From: Luscinia megarhynchos
Lineage: Eukaryota > Chordata > Aves > Passeriformes > Turdidae
Assembly (NCBI GenBank): GCA_034336665.1
Contig: JAPFBE010000002.1
Span: forward strand, 10,630,406 to 10,694,405
DNA length: 64,000 nt
Direction: 5' to 3'
Part shown: positions 25,601-38,222 of the stretch, piece by piece
Layout of the letters: every line of letters starts with the position of its first letter
Position numbering within the stretch: the first letter of the stretch is position 1
Position numbers and translations under genes: made by a program
Notes under the pieces: generated by a model
Told to the model about the DNA's origin: nothing
The model's database searches: none
Seen by the model: only the letters and a program-made list of their open reading frames with translations

Positions 25601-28600
25601 TATTCACAAGTGAGTGTTAAATGTGATAAATTTGTAAGCTAGGTTCCAAGTCAATCAATTAGCTGCATGAAAACTACTAATCTTGGATTACTTATGCTCT
25701 GGATATATTTCTACCAGCTCTGTATGCACTAACAATGTGTTAAATTATGGAGTTGTGGTGATTGCTACAAAAAATATGCAGTCTATAGTCTGAAACAGGT
25801 CAGACAAAGATACATCTAGACATTAGCGATGTGGAAACCCTCAGACAGATCAATGAGGCTATCTAATACTGCAGTATGTTAAAGGAAGCAGCCTAGCAGA
25901 AAAGGTAAAATTTCAGGGCTGATATGAAGGAAAAAAGCTTCATGAAACTGACAGAGAAAAGGGACAATACAAGAGAATCAAGATCTGATGGGTCAATACA
26001 TGTGTTGGTAAGGGGAGTTTTCAGAGGAAAGTGATACATTATACAATAAATTTGAATTATGTATGTAAGAGGTTTTGAAAGAAAAGGCTCACTTAGACAT
26101 AAAAAAAAAAAATTCAATGCATGAAGTGTTCCCCTTCCAAAAAGAAAATTAAAAAGTGGAAAAAAAAACCAACCCAAGCCCTCAAATCCTGGAAAAGCTA
26201 GATATCCCCAGAATCCAACACACTAGCTATTACAGAGTACAGACAAGTTACAGCCAATCTAAAGCAGTAAGGTAGTGAGTGCTTGGTATGTTGAGCTGTT
26301 TTTCACTAGCAGCATTTATTCTTCAGAGTTGTTGCAACTTAATAGTGGCAGAGCCATAGTAGCCTCAGACGGCTACAGAAACTTCTACTTGGTCACAATT
26401 TGAGTCCAGCCTGGGTTTTCCAAGGTGCACGACAAAAAGCAGGGGCTGCTGGCCTTGCATAATGCAGCTGTGCAGTTTTCATTCTCTGCCCCTGTATGAA
26501 CAATCCCACCCCAGATGGAGCCCACTGCTGAAACTCTCCTTTTGCTGCTCCTGCTGTACCTGCAGCCTGGCTGTCCTCAGCCCACTCCACAGTAACTCAC
26601 AACTCCAGCAATTTTTAATTGGAAGTGGAATCTACCAAAGACATTAAAGAATTTTCCAGCAGTTGCTTGTAATCACAGCTTAGCTTGCAGTCCATGAGAG
26701 AAATGATGAGCCAAACCAATAGAGGGTACATTATGGGATAGCCCAAAAAGGATGCATTGCTTGTGGGATGTCAACTCATCTTTATCTGTCAGTAGTGAAA
26801 ACACAAGAAGGCTTGCCCTTTTGAAAAGTAAACAGAAAATTATGCCTCCAACACAAACCCAAGCCATTAAAAAGGCAGCTTTTATTCCTTCTCATAATGT
26901 TCAGGAACATAAGGCAGTAGCAGTGATGTGGCTCCACAGCTGTTGCCAGGGGAAAGTAGGAATGTAGCCTGCCACATCTGGGGTGACATCTTTGAAGAGG
27001 CACTTAATCTGCAGTGCTGAGGTATGCTAAGCCTCTTTGCTTTTCTTTGCCAGTTCTCAAGCTAATACTACTCCTGGAGAGCAATGCTGATTTCAAGTCA
27101 ATGGGTGAGATGAAAGAACAATTAAGGACAGTGATGCTTTATGCATTGTGGAAAACATAAAGGCAGGACAATAGCATAATTCCTTGATCACTCCGGCAGA
27201 AGATTTACTTTGCCACACTTTAAAGTTGTAGGTTCCCAGTTTCTAAAACAAAAATGACAGGAATTTTTAATCACTGAGTGTGTGTTTTGTGAATTGAAGG
27301 GGGGCATTGAAAGACTGGGAAATAAAAGGTATCTACTGCTATTACACTGATGTGTTTCTGTTGGATCAAAGCATTTTCTTCTCTGTAGCTCTTCAGAAAC
27401 AATTTGCCAGTATTGCTAGGCAGGCTTTACACAAAGAAAGACATCAGGTGAAGAGGCAAACACAAGAGAAGCTCTAATAAGTAAAAATGCCTTTATGTCA
27501 CTATTCCTATTTTCTATTAATTGAAAAACTCAGAATCAAAACTCAGACCTTTTAGGTTGCTGCTTATAAAAAAAAGGAAAAAATACAAGAAGGGAGATGA
27601 GAGAGAAAGAAAATACAGAAATTCGGATATCAAATATCTAGTCTAAACTTCTGTCTAAACTTTGTGGGGGATAACATTCATTCCAAAGACAGAATAAGAG
27701 GCTGAGTCTTACAAAGTCTTACAATAGGGTTGCCAGGCATTTGAATCTTCATATTGCTGTGCTATTGTGTTAAATGATGAAGTATGAAATTAGGATATTA
27801 CTAGTTGGTGCAGAGCCCTGCACTTAAATTAAATGTTCTTTTAATATTTAAAGGAATATATTTTATTTCATCTTGAATGGTGAAATTACTATTTTGAAAG
27901 ATATGCTTGTTTGCATATTCATATAAACACATATCTACTTTCACACAGACACACATAGTTTAGATTTCTTGTACTGGTATAAAAATTTGATCTTCTCATA
28001 TATGTGACTCTTTAGTACTAAAAGAATGCATTGTTTGCAAGTATTGTTTGGAAAATTATCACTTTGGGCCAGAACTCAAGGGGATGTCCAGTGATGGACC
28101 AAAATTCATGTCTCAGCCCCCACTTTTTACTAGACAAACATAGGAGACCAGCAAAATGCCTGCTACTGTTCACAGTACTCAGAAATTACTCTGTTTAAAG
28201 CAGGCAATTCAGACTAGAATTTTCTGAAATTTCTAAGAGATGTACCTGATTTGGAAAGGAAAATAACCTCAGAAAAACTGAGCATTTTTTTCATTTATGA
28301 AAAAGTGTCATTGAAAATGTGTAGCACAGGTCAGGGCCTATGATAATATCTCTGGGGAGTTTTTTAACTTGCTGCCATCCAGCCAGTTTCACTGGAAAAA
28401 GTAATTTGGGTAGCAGTCTTCTGTTTCCCTTCTCTCTCTGATGGGCTGTGTGACTCTGGACAGGTCATTCAGGGTTTGATCCAAAACCCATTAATGTCAA
28501 GAGAAAGACTCCTGTTGACTTCACTGATCTTTAGATTGGAATCTGTGTTTCTGCTTCTTGCCTGGATGCTACTAACTTCCATTGTGTGTGTTTGAAAGCT

Positions 28601-29509
28601 CGAGTCTCTCTGTGCTTCAGTATTCTCATATCTAAAAGGTCTGTGGTAGGACAGCCTAATTAGTATAATCTATGTTAACATTTTAATGCATAATCTTATT
28701 CAGAGACCTAAGAATATTAGATAATAAAACATGATCTGAAAGATTTGTAAGGTTGTGCAAGGAAAAACAAATAAGAAACCAATTTATAATAATATTGGAA
28801 AATTTTTAAATATCTTCCCAGGCTTAATGGACAAAATCAACCAATTCTTCTGTGCTTGTGGTAGAATTTGTGTGTTTAGACTGCTGTTGCTCAGTGGCTG
28901 AGGGATGGTGCAGGAGAATGGCAAAGGGGAGCATGGCACAGAAATCTTGTCTGTATGTCAAGTTGTTGGGATGTGCAACAGGTTGTTTGGACAGGGGCTC
29001 AGTCTCCACTTCTGAATAGAACTTTCAGGTTTTTTGCTTGTTTATTTGTTTGTTTTTTGTTTTGTTTTGGGTTTGTTGTTTGTGTAGTTTTCTATTTCCA
29101 AATCAGTATGGAACTCATGACAGCAATTTATCTCCTGTTTCATGATCTTTAGAATTTTTTTTACTATTTTTTTGTGCTTTAGCACTGTTCCAAATCCATT
29201 CCCTAAGACTACAGTGCCTTCTCCTCATGAGGCCCTTTTAAGACAGTGACCCTGATGGGAACCACATGCCTAAAATATACTAAGCCTTGACTCTTTTCTT
29301 ACTGCAACATATGGTCATCTCCAGCACATGTGAGGCTGGTAGGAATTTGCTAATCATGTTCAAGACATCATTTTTATACTGTTTGCTCCCTTATATTGCC
29401 ATAATATACAGAAAAAGGAGAATTCTGACTTCAGTGTTTTCCTATAAAACAGCAAGAAGGAATCAAGTCAACTGTGTCACCTCAGATGCTCACCTCAGTT
29501 AGGGTGTGG
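7609..29509. other. Long unique AT-rich region, no recognised gene
   Basis: Nearly 22 kb without any transposon I can name with confidence or any convincing coding exon. A G8 run lies at 8072-8079, a CAG repeat of about five units at 15128-15141, and T/C-rich tracts at about 22100-22130 and 23380-23520. Stretches around 8870-9060, 9280-9580 and 14700-15000 have the look of conserved non-coding elements (dense homeodomain-type TAAT words, no repeats), which I can only suspect. A faint CR1-tail-like octamer pair sits at about 12985-13005. Confidence 0.45.
29030..29095. repeat. T/G-rich simple repeat, mostly TTTG units
   Basis: Imperfect tandem gtttg/gttttg units on the plus strand, the low-complexity type common in bird introns. 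It gives rise to a meaningless phenylalanine- and valine-rich frame. Confidence 0.7.
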
Positions 29510-29705
29510 CAACTGCACTATTCATCTTGGTGCCATCATCAAAATTGCTGAAGGTGCACTCGATTCCTACATCTATGTCATTAATGAAGATATTGAATCC
29601 CACTGGTCCCAATATGGACCCTGAGGGACACCACTTGTCACTGACTTGTCATTGGGCCTCTGAGCCAGTGACCACTCCTCTCTGGATGTGACCATCCAGC
29701 TGCTT
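29510..29705 (-). mobile_element. CR1 LINE 3' fragment
   Basis: The plus strand reads ...ttcatcttggtgccatcatc, then gctgaaggtgcactcgattc, then a stretch ending ccctgagggacaccacttgt and gtgaccatccagc. This is the reverse complement of the downstream coding and 3' portion of CR1, in the order expected for a minus-strand insertion. Neither the octamer tail nor a 5' coding part is present, so it is a fragment from the interior. Confidence 0.8.
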
Positions 29706-30549
29706 TTCATCACTCTCTGATGACTCTCTGAATCACATGCATTTTGGGTAGATGGATTTTATTCCTTTACCTCTCCTTCCCTACCTTCAGAGGCCTTCTT
29801 TTTTGTCCCTATTTAGGAAAGGTAAAAACGAATCCCATTTTTCATATTGCCCATAAGCAGTGTTGGGTTTGATGTCATGTTTTGGTATTTAAGTGGACAG
29901 TTGAAAGAAGTAAAAAGACCTTAAAATGTCATGTATTAGATATGTAAAATAAAGTGGTGGGTGGGTGAAGGAAGCAGCAGAGCAGGGATATAAAAGTACT
30001 GGGAAAACATCCTTTAGAAAATGAAATAGCTTTTGTTTCTGAAAAAGCTACATCTGGATTCTGGTCCCAGGTTTCCTGTGGTCTTGTGGTTTCCTATGTG
30101 TATGGAACACTGCCACTTGAAAAATTTATTTACAGGTGCCATGTCTGTATGGACAAATTATTTTCTATAATTACCCGTATTCTTTTAAAGAAAAGAACCC
30201 CAGGAGTGCCTCAGATGATAAGGCAGTAAACCCACTGAGCCACAAGGCATCATCTACCTCCTCAGAAGCAGACATTGAAGTGAGGTGAGCTGAAGCTGCC
30301 CCAGCCACAGCAGGTAGTTCAGCACACTCACTTGGCTGAAGTATAGATGCCTGAATGGATACCTTCCCCCTCCAAAATACTGCTCCATCCCACTGCTCTG
30401 CGTGTGCTAGATTGCCCAGCTGTACTTTTTATTCCTCTTATAGACAGACACACAAAAACATTGTGCACTAAACATTGGTTCTGCTACCATACTATGCACA
30501 TTCTCATTTACATATATATATATATATATATACATATCTACACACACAC

Positions 30550-30580
<31 letters not shown>

Positions 30581-33500
30581 GTTACCCAAAAAGCTTGCAA
30601 CTGGAAGCCCAAGTGGATAAGGCATTGGGCTATGAGCAAACTGCAGAATTACACAAGAGAAAACAGTATAAAATCCAAACTGCCACCTTCAGAAAGATGT
30701 GGATTGCATTCAAGCCCAGTGGATTAGAGTACTGCTCACTCCCTATGTACCTCTCACGAGGGATTTGGAGCTGCTCTTCATTTTGCATTGCTATGGCTGA
30801 GATTAAAAGAGATCAGCCTTTGTTTTCAGATGCTCTTATCCAGTGCCTGTGGGCTCCTTCATATGTGCACACTTGCACCCGTGCCCACCACCCTCTCTGT
30901 GATATTCAAACTCATAAGCATTGTGTAATTGCTGTAACCAGCAAATTCAGAAAAGCAAAAAGCAGTAATGCTGACTAAGCTAAACCAGTATCCACAAAGT
31001 CCACCCAGCCTCGAGATGCTTTTGAGATGCAAGTGTAAAAACTAATCTTGCTCTTAACAGCCACAGGATTTGTGAACAGGTTCTTAATAACATTCATGAT
31101 TCCTGTGCCTTCATCACAAGGCAATTACGCAAATCCAGTGATCCTAAGTGCACAGTTCTTTGGGAATGGCATCCACTACATAACTTCCCTTTCGGTTTTT
31201 CTGAGTTTTGTTTCTCCTCCTCTAGCAGGTGAGAGACTTACTATAGGCTTCCTTTGTATACTTCATAGGGCAAGATATTTTTAGTGATCTGTGTAAATAT
31301 TTTGAATTTTGCCATGTCTAAACCTCTAACACATGAGTATATGAGACTGGAATCTTGAGTCAATGCCTACGAGATTCTGAAGTAATGCATCAAGGCAAGA
31401 AAATGGAAACTTAACTATGCAGACATATGAAGTCGCCCTCTAATTATTCTGATTCTCATGTCTAAATATATTATTTCATGGTAGCAGGGTGAACTAGAGC
31501 ATTTGGAAATTACCTGACATTCAAGATCGTGAGTTCCCATCCATTCAAATCCCTTTGACCTGTATGGAGAAAGCATCTTCAATAGTTGAAATGTGTAATA
31601 AAAAGAGACTTCTCTGCTCTGCAGTGTGCTATGGAAATACCCTAACAAACAGTAAATGAGCTAAGGTAGTTTTGTAGGTTGTCTTAAGCAGAAAAGTTTT
31701 GTGATCTAAGACATTTAATTTAAAGATTTCTGGGCTATCTCTGTGCTCAACTGCAGAAGGCTGAGGAGAGTTTATTTCACACAATTTAGATGACTAAAGT
31801 AAGTATACTGTTTAAGCTAAATTTTTACAGCACTCTTGTGGATACAAATAAATACTCTGAAGAGGTCACTTATCCAATCTCTTTTAAATGTCTATATTTG
31901 GATGAGATAAACCTCACCCTTTTCTCTCCACTGAATGTAGAGGGCTTAGATTTCCAGCTTTGAGACAGACATCTATATGTTAACATCTAATGCAAAGGAG
32001 ATAGATCTCCATCTCTGCCCTTTCAGACAGGTAGAAAAAACTGTCTGTTTCTCTCAGTGCTGTGCTAATTCTGGATTCTTAACAGAGTAATATAATCAGA
32101 ATTATACACATCAGAAATGAACACATCTGCTTGGTTGTTGGTGTTCTTCTGATGGTTGGACCACATGAACCTCTGGGGTTATGTGGTCTTGTTAATATAC
32201 AGGACATTGAGATCTCTGTGTTTCTGGGTGTACTGCAGGGGGAACAGGCAGAAATCCTGCACTGCATCATCACACTAGCCTAATACATGACAAAAGCCAC
32301 CTCATGTCAGAAAACAACATCTAGACATTAAAGGCCTCAGTGTTTGAAATATTCATACAGCTAGTGATAGAAATATGTGAAGAACAAACTACTGACCACC
32401 CCACCTATTTCCCCCCTCCCACCATTTTAGACAGAATCCCCTAATTTGCTCACTGAAGAAGAAGAAGAAGGAGAAATGTTTGCCACAAAATGGTGTTCGG
32501 GTGTATGAGCAGTGGTTGAGCTCTGAGCTCAAAACTGCTACTAGTCTTGGACCCCATCTTGCCCTGTACTAGTGTGTAGGTCTGAGGAGCCATTCCACTT
32601 GGGACACCTATTTGGTAACTACCAAAAACACATAAAAATAAGTTTACAATTTCTAAATTAAGTATTGCAGTTCAAAACTGAGGAACTGTGTCCTGAGATT
32701 AAAAATCTTTAACACTTTGTTGGTGTAAACTTTGATGCTCCTTCTGAAGCCCTGAAAAGAGCACTCATTTATCAAATAAAAATTGTCATCCTCCCATGAT
32801 ATGGCTTTAAAAGCCAAATCTGTTTGCAGATGTACAGAAGAAGACCACTAATGTTAGCAAGCAGGAAAGAAAGCTGCTGGCTTCCAAAATCCTGGCTCAA
32901 ATTTCAGTCAGTAATTAATTAGGCACTGTGAGTTACTTCCTTTTAACAAAAAGTAAACTCTGAATTGCAGGTTAACAAATCTTAAAGAGAGATTAAGGTC
33001 TAAACCAGACATAATTCAGGAAGAAGGAGTTGCCCAACACAATAAAAACAAAGAAAGATATTTTAATGTAAATCAATACCCAGAAACTCGTGAAGAGACA
33101 TAGAAAAAGTTCAGATATGTTGCACACTATGTTGATTTATTTTTTCTATGGTCTCTGCTACTGTGGTTTCTCACTCAGATAGTTGGAACCTCTTCGTAGT
33201 CATAAATCTTGTGAATCTTTCAAACTCTGTTAAATCTTACATCTTTGCTGAGCATTTTAATTTATAGCACTTGCACTAGGTGGCATAGAAAGGAGAGGTC
33301 TGTCCTCATGTCTGTTAAAAAAGAAGATGTACTTTAGCCTTTAAACTGTATCATTAGCTTATCCACCATTTTGTGTGATGACAAGCAATGGAACTAGTAC
33401 CAGTGAAGGTAGGAGGAGAGGTGAATCTGGGTGCAAGAAGTGAAACATGGACACCTGGCCCACACGACACAAAAATTAGAAAAATAATTCAAAAAATGAT

Positions 33501-34205
33501 CCTAGTAAAACACTGTATCTTTTGTATTGGGGCCCAGTGTGGATTGGCAAGATTTATACTGTTCTAAAAAAGTGTGAAGAGTTTTAATTCCCTCTGTAAC
33601 ATTGGCCATTAAAAGTAGAAAGTTTGCAATCATAGAAATTAGGGCGAGTTGAGATTTATTTGACTTCTTCACTATGTTTTTCTCCTTATACCCAGATCAG
33701 TTCAATACAGAGGGTGTTTCTCTTGGTCTCATTTTAATTTTAGTTACTTATATTGGGGGCTATTTCCCTGCCAGAGTTTCTTCAGCACATATTCCCACTG
33801 AAGCTGTGTAAACACGTCTCAGAGAAGCTGATGAATTTTGCAAGTTTAATCTTCTGATGGATCTACCAGTTTTTGCTATTTTGAGCAAAGAGATCTGACA
33901 AAAACTGTTTTGGTCACCAGCTATCCTACTCCAGACATGATCTCCTGTGCTCTGCTCTGCTTCCCCCTTCCTAGTAATGATCCTCCATTTTCTGAGCAAG
34001 GAAAATGCTGCACTGGCTCTTTTGCAGGTCCACCAAGACCCATGGTCTGAAACAGTGCTCTGCATGAACCCTGCAGTCATAGTCTGATCTCTGTAAATCT
34101 CATCCTAATCTCTTACCGAAGGAGAAGGTAACTTCAAACATGAAGTTTAATTTTTATTTTAGAGAATGTGTTACAAAAATTTAATTGTAGGGCTGGATAG
34201 ACTTG
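29706..34205. other. AT-rich stretch without recognised gene
   Basis: It contains a compound microsatellite at 30511-30581 (listed separately) and a short GAA run at about 32455-32471. The open frames of 126 and 167 codons at 30347-30978 run straight through the microsatellite and are not credible genes. The last five bases (acttg) are the left target duplication of the next LTR. Confidence 0.5.
30511..30581. repeat. Compound microsatellite AT / AC / GTAT
   Basis: An (AT) run of about ten units is followed by a short (AC) run and then about six GTAT units. Such compound arrays are usually polymorphic in length. Confidence 0.95.
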
Positions 34206-35720
34206 TGTAGTGCTTTGATATTGGACAAATGCTAGGGTCTCACAAAAGCCACTCACTCTCCCTCCCCATAACACAACTGGGCCGAGGAGGAAAATTTAAT
34301 GAAATCTTCATGAGCTGAGATAAGAACCTGGAAAAACAAGTTCAATTTGGAAATATAAAGTGAGTTAATTATTAAGTAAAATCAGAGAAGGATGATGGAA
34401 AGTAAAATAAGCCCTTAAAAACACCTTTTCTCTCCCCCAGCCCCCACCTCTTTCCCACAAACAATGCAGGGAGACGGGGCATAAGGGTTCTGGTAAGTTC
34501 ATCTTCTGAGGTTTTCTTCCACTGCTCAGGGAGAAGAGTCCTCCCCCTGTGATACCATGGGAGACAGTTCTCTGTGGACTTCTCCATCATGCTTCCACTC
34601 TCAGGAGCAGCAGTCCTCCCAAAACTGTTGCAATGGGCACAAAGTCCTCCCAAAACTGCTGTGATGTGGGTCACTCTTCCATGGGGTGCAGTGCTCCAAG
34701 AGCAGGCTGCTCCAGCCTGACAGCAGGGACCCTCTCTCCACTGGATCTCCCACTGGATCACAGACTCCTCCAGGCATCACCTGCTCCAGTGTGGGCACCT
34801 CCCCATGGGCTGTGGGTGGATCTCTGCATCCCCCATGGATCCCATGGGCTGTGGGTGGATCTCTGCATCCCCCATGGATCCCCATGGGCTGTGGGTGGAT
34901 CTCTGCATCCCCCATGGATCCCCATGGGCTGTGGGTGGATCTCTGCATCCCCCGTGGATCCCCATGGCTGTGGGTGGATCTCTGCATCCCCCATGGATCC
35001 CCACAGGCTGTGGGTGGATCTCTGCATCCCCGCATGGATCCCCACAGGCTGTGGGTGGATCTCTGCATCCCCCATGGATCCCATGGGCTGTGGGTGGATC
35101 TCTGCATCCCCCATGGATCCCATGGGCTGTGGGTGGATCTCTGCATCCCCCATGGATTCCCATGGGCTGTGGGTGGATCTCTGCATCCCCCATGGGCTGT
35201 GGGTGGATCTCTGCATCCCCCATGGATCCCATGGGCTGTGGGTGGATCTCTGCATCCCCCCATGGATCCCATGGGCTGTGGGTGGGTCTCTGCATCCCCC
35301 ATGGGCTGTGGGTGGATCTCTGCATCCCCCATGGATCCCCATGGGTGCAGGGGCACAGCTGCTTCACCATGGTCTCACCACAGCCTGCAGAGGAATCTCA
35401 GCTCTGGCACCTGGAAGCACCTCCTGCCCCTCCTTCTGCACTGACCTTGGTGTCTCCAGGTTGTTTCCCTCACATGTTCTCACCTCCTCCTCTTCTCTGG
35501 ATAGGAAAAACTGTGCTCCCACTTTATTTTGGATTTTTTAAAATATGTGATCACAGAGGTGTTACCCTCCTCTCCAATTGTCCCAGCCCTGGCCAGCAGC
35601 ATGTCCATCCTCAGAGCCATCAGGGACTGGCTCTGCTGGACATGGTGGAAGCTTCCAGCAGCTTCCCACAGGCTCTCTGGCCCCCTGCTGCTGAAAACCA
35701 GGCTGTGAAAAACCAACACA
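34206..35720 (-). mobile_element. Solo ERV LTR, about 1.5 kb, with internal minisatellite expansion
   Basis: Left edge tgtagtgc and right edge ccaacaca give TGT...ACA termini. The flanks are acttg (34201-34205) and acatg (35721-35725), a 5-bp target duplication with one mismatch. The left 150 bp align with the fragment at 7481-7608. The right part (about 35345-35720) matches, from memory, an abundant bird LTR that carries a TATA-like AT-rich word, here at about 35536-35545 on the minus strand. The canonical AATAAA near 34370 seems lost by mutation. The middle has grown into a tandem array (34804-35344). No internal retroviral genes are attached. The decayed duplication and lost signal suggest it is older than the solo LTRs at 190 and 50694. 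The family name needs a repeat library. Confidence 0.8.
34804..35344. repeat. Minisatellite, about 14 copies of a 40-bp unit, inside the LTR
   Basis: Fourteen occurrences of the word ctgtgggtgg, each followed by atctctgcatccccc (one copy has ggtctc), mark the units. Most units are 39-41 bp and end with catggatccc. Three lack this last part and are about 30 bp. Variants such as cacaggctg occur in adjacent units, which points to local duplication. The unit has no stop codon in most frames and its length is not a multiple of three, so up to six frames stay open across the array on both strands. The resulting 194-330 codon frames, rich in Trp/Gly/Ser/Pro or His/Pro/Met, are artefacts. Confidence 0.95.
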
Positions 35721-36125
35721 ACATGCTATCCACCAAGGTGTTTCAGGTTTCTAGTGTCTTTTGCTGAGTTATTGTTGCCAAAGACCTTCTGTTTGTTTTA
35801 GCTGAGCCATCTTTGGTGGAGCAGATTAGTCTTCATAGAATCTCATCCATTCTCCTCCTTTGGGAAGCAGTTCAGCTGGAATTCCTTGTTTATCTCCTGT
35901 GTTGGCTCAGGAGTGACTAAGTGTTTTCTTTGTTGGCTTTGGATAAGTGAGTCACTTGCATTTTTCAGAAAGCAGAGATTGTTGACATGTGGAGAAAATA
36001 GATGGATATAAACTTTGCACTTACTGGCATCTGCAGTAGACAACAGAGAATATGTAGGGCTTGAGAGAAAGCCTTTTGAAATACAAAGTTTAATGCATAA
36101 ATTCAAAATTTATTCCTAATTTCTG
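35721..36125. other. Spacer between the LTR and the CR1 copy
   Basis: About 400 bp without recognised features. It starts with the right target duplication (acatg) of the LTR. Confidence 0.5.
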
Positions 36126-38222
36126 CTGAAGGACATCTACACCAATGCATACAGCACAGGCAACAAACAGGAGGAGCTGGAAGCCATAGTGCCACAGGAA
36201 ATCTGTGACAAGATTACCGTAATGGAATCATGGTGGGATGACTTGCACAGCTGAAGTGCTGCAACGGATGGCTGCCAACTCTTCAGAGGGATTGGGAAGA
36301 AAGGAGAGGCAGTGGAGTATCATTGGTTGTTAGAGAGGGTTTTGATGGTCTAGAGCTTAATAATGATGACAATAGGGTTGAGTATTTTTAGGTAAGTATT
36401 GGGGGTAAGGCCAATAGAGCAGATATGCTCATGGGAGCCTGTTATAGACCACCCAACCAAGATGAAGAGGCAGACAAAACATTCTATAAGCAGCTATAAG
36501 AAATCTCACAATTGGTACCCCTTGTTCTTAGGGTGGACTCCAACTTACCAGATGTCTGCTGGAAATACAACATAGCAGAGAGTAGGCAGCCTAGGAGATT
36601 GCTGAAGTGTGTGGAAGAGAACTTCCTGACACGCTGAGGAGGGACCTGACTAGGGAAAGTACCTCACTGGACCTGGTGTTTGTGGAAAAAAGGACTGAGG
36701 GTGATGAGATGGTTGGAGGCTGTCTTGGGCACAGTTATCCTGGGATGATAGAAGTTTTGATTCTTGGAGAAGGAGGGGGTTCAGCAGAACTGCCAGCTTG
36801 GACCTCCAGCAGGCAGACTTTGGTTTGTTTAGGAGCCTGTTGACAGAGTCCTTTTGGGAGGCAATCCTGGAGGCCAAAGCAGTCCAGGAAGGTTGGACAT
36901 TATTCAGGAAGAAAATCTTAAAGGCACAGGAGCTGCCCTGGTTTTCTGGAAGATGGACCAGCAGGCAAGAAGACTACTGTGGCTGAACAGAGAGCTTTGT
37001 CTGGAATTCAGGAATAAAAAGCAGAGTTTATTACCTCTGAAGAAGGACCAGGCAACTCAAGGAGAACTACAAGGATGTGTGATTACGCAGGGAGAAAATT
37101 AAAAGGACCAAACCCCAGATATAACTTAATCTGTCTACTGCCATATAAGACAACAGAAATGTTTCTATAAATACATCAGCCATAAAAGGAGGGCTAAGGA
37201 CCCAGCCCCCTGAGCCAGAAGACAGGATGGGGAGCAGAATGAAGTCTGCATAAAACAGGAGGAAAAGGTCAGTGACCTGCTACATCCCTTAGGCATACAA
37301 AAGTCTGTGGGACCAGATGTGATCCACCCCAAGAGTTCTGAGGGAGCTCGTGGAAGTGCTCACTGAGCCACTTTCCATCATTTATCAGCAGTCCTGGCTG
37401 GCTGGGGAGGTCCCACTGGCTGGACATTGTGACATTCATCTACAAGAAGAGCAGGAAGAAGGATCCAGGGAACTACAGGCCTGTAAAACTGGCCTCTATA
37501 CTGAGGAACATCGTGGAGCAGAACATCTTGAATGCCATCACACATCATGTAAAAGACAGCCAAAGGATCAGGCCCAGCCAGCAAGGGTTTATTAAAGACA
37601 GGTCCTGCTTGATCAACCTGATTTCATTCTACAGCAAGGTGACTCAGTGGATGAGGGAAAGGCTGTTGATGTTGTCCATCTGGACTTTAGTAAAGCCTTT
37701 GACACTTTCTACAGCATTCTCCTGGAGAAACTGGGAGCCTGTGGCTCAAAGAGGTGTACTCTTTGCTGGGTTAAAAGCTGGCTTCATGGCCAGGTCCAGA
37801 GAGTGAACAGAGGTGGCCTGTCACAGGTGCAGTTCCCCATGCTGGAACAACTGTTCTGTCCAGTCCTGTTTAACATCTTTATCAACAATCTGGAAAAAGG
37901 GGTTGAATGATTCCTCATTCAGCTTGCAGAGGACACTAAATTGGGTGTGAGTGTTCAGCTGCTGGAGGCAAGAAGGCTCTGCAGACAGGCTGTATTCCTA
38001 GCCTGAAGTTCAATAAGGAAAAGTGCCAAGTCCTGCACTTGGGTCACAACAACTCCATGTAGTGCTACAGGCTTAGCAAAGAGTGTCTGGAAATCTGCAT
38101 GGGGAAGATGCTTTCTAAACCTCATAGACAAGGTCTAGCAGTGGGCCTGACAGTTTTGTAAATGGTTGGGCTTGATGACCTTAAAGGTCTTTTCCAACCT
38201 AGGCCATTCTATGATTCTGTGA
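36126..38222 (+). mobile_element. CR1 LINE retrotransposon, 5'-truncated, about 2.1 kb
   Basis: CR1 is the main non-LTR retrotransposon of birds. It copies itself by target-primed reverse transcription using an endonuclease and a reverse transcriptase from its second open frame. In order, I can read endonuclease-domain text from 36126 (a CYRPPNQDEEAD motif at about 36440-36475 and LPDVCWKYN near 36545), a linker with RADFGLFR-like and WLNRELCLE-like text at 36810-37000, then reverse-transcriptase text from about 37290. The element ends with a 3' UTR containing ggttgggcttgatgacctta and the octamer tail attctatgattctgtg at about 38207-38222. The 5' part of the element is missing, the reading frame shifts several times, and stops interrupt it. 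It cannot make an active protein. Confidence 0.93.
37285..37950 (+). pseudogene. Broken reverse transcriptase of the CR1 copy
   Basis: The stretch encodes, across at least two frames, the recognisable CR1 reverse-transcriptase order: GPDVIHP-like start, PLSIIYQQSW (from about 37370), KDPGNYRPV (about 37460-37485), QQGF and SCLINLISFY (about 37580-37630), then after a frame change LDFSKAFDTF (about 37680-37710, motif A with its catalytic Asp) and PVLFNIFINNLEKGVE ending in a stop at 37908-37910. The PQG motif region is scrambled (SQVQFPMLEQ in its place). The catalytic FADD box is LAED at 37923-37934, so one of the two essential aspartates is Glu. Inactive fossil, no host function suggested. 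Confidence 0.9.

Noticed and set aside
30347..30978. Open frames of 126 and 167 codons
   Set aside because: They read through a compound AT/AC/GTAT microsatellite and show no domain or coding bias outside it.
34549..35767. Overlapping open frames of 194-330 codons on both strands
   Set aside because: They follow the 40-bp minisatellite. Several frames stay open at once because the unit lacks stops, and the protein text is the translated repeat.
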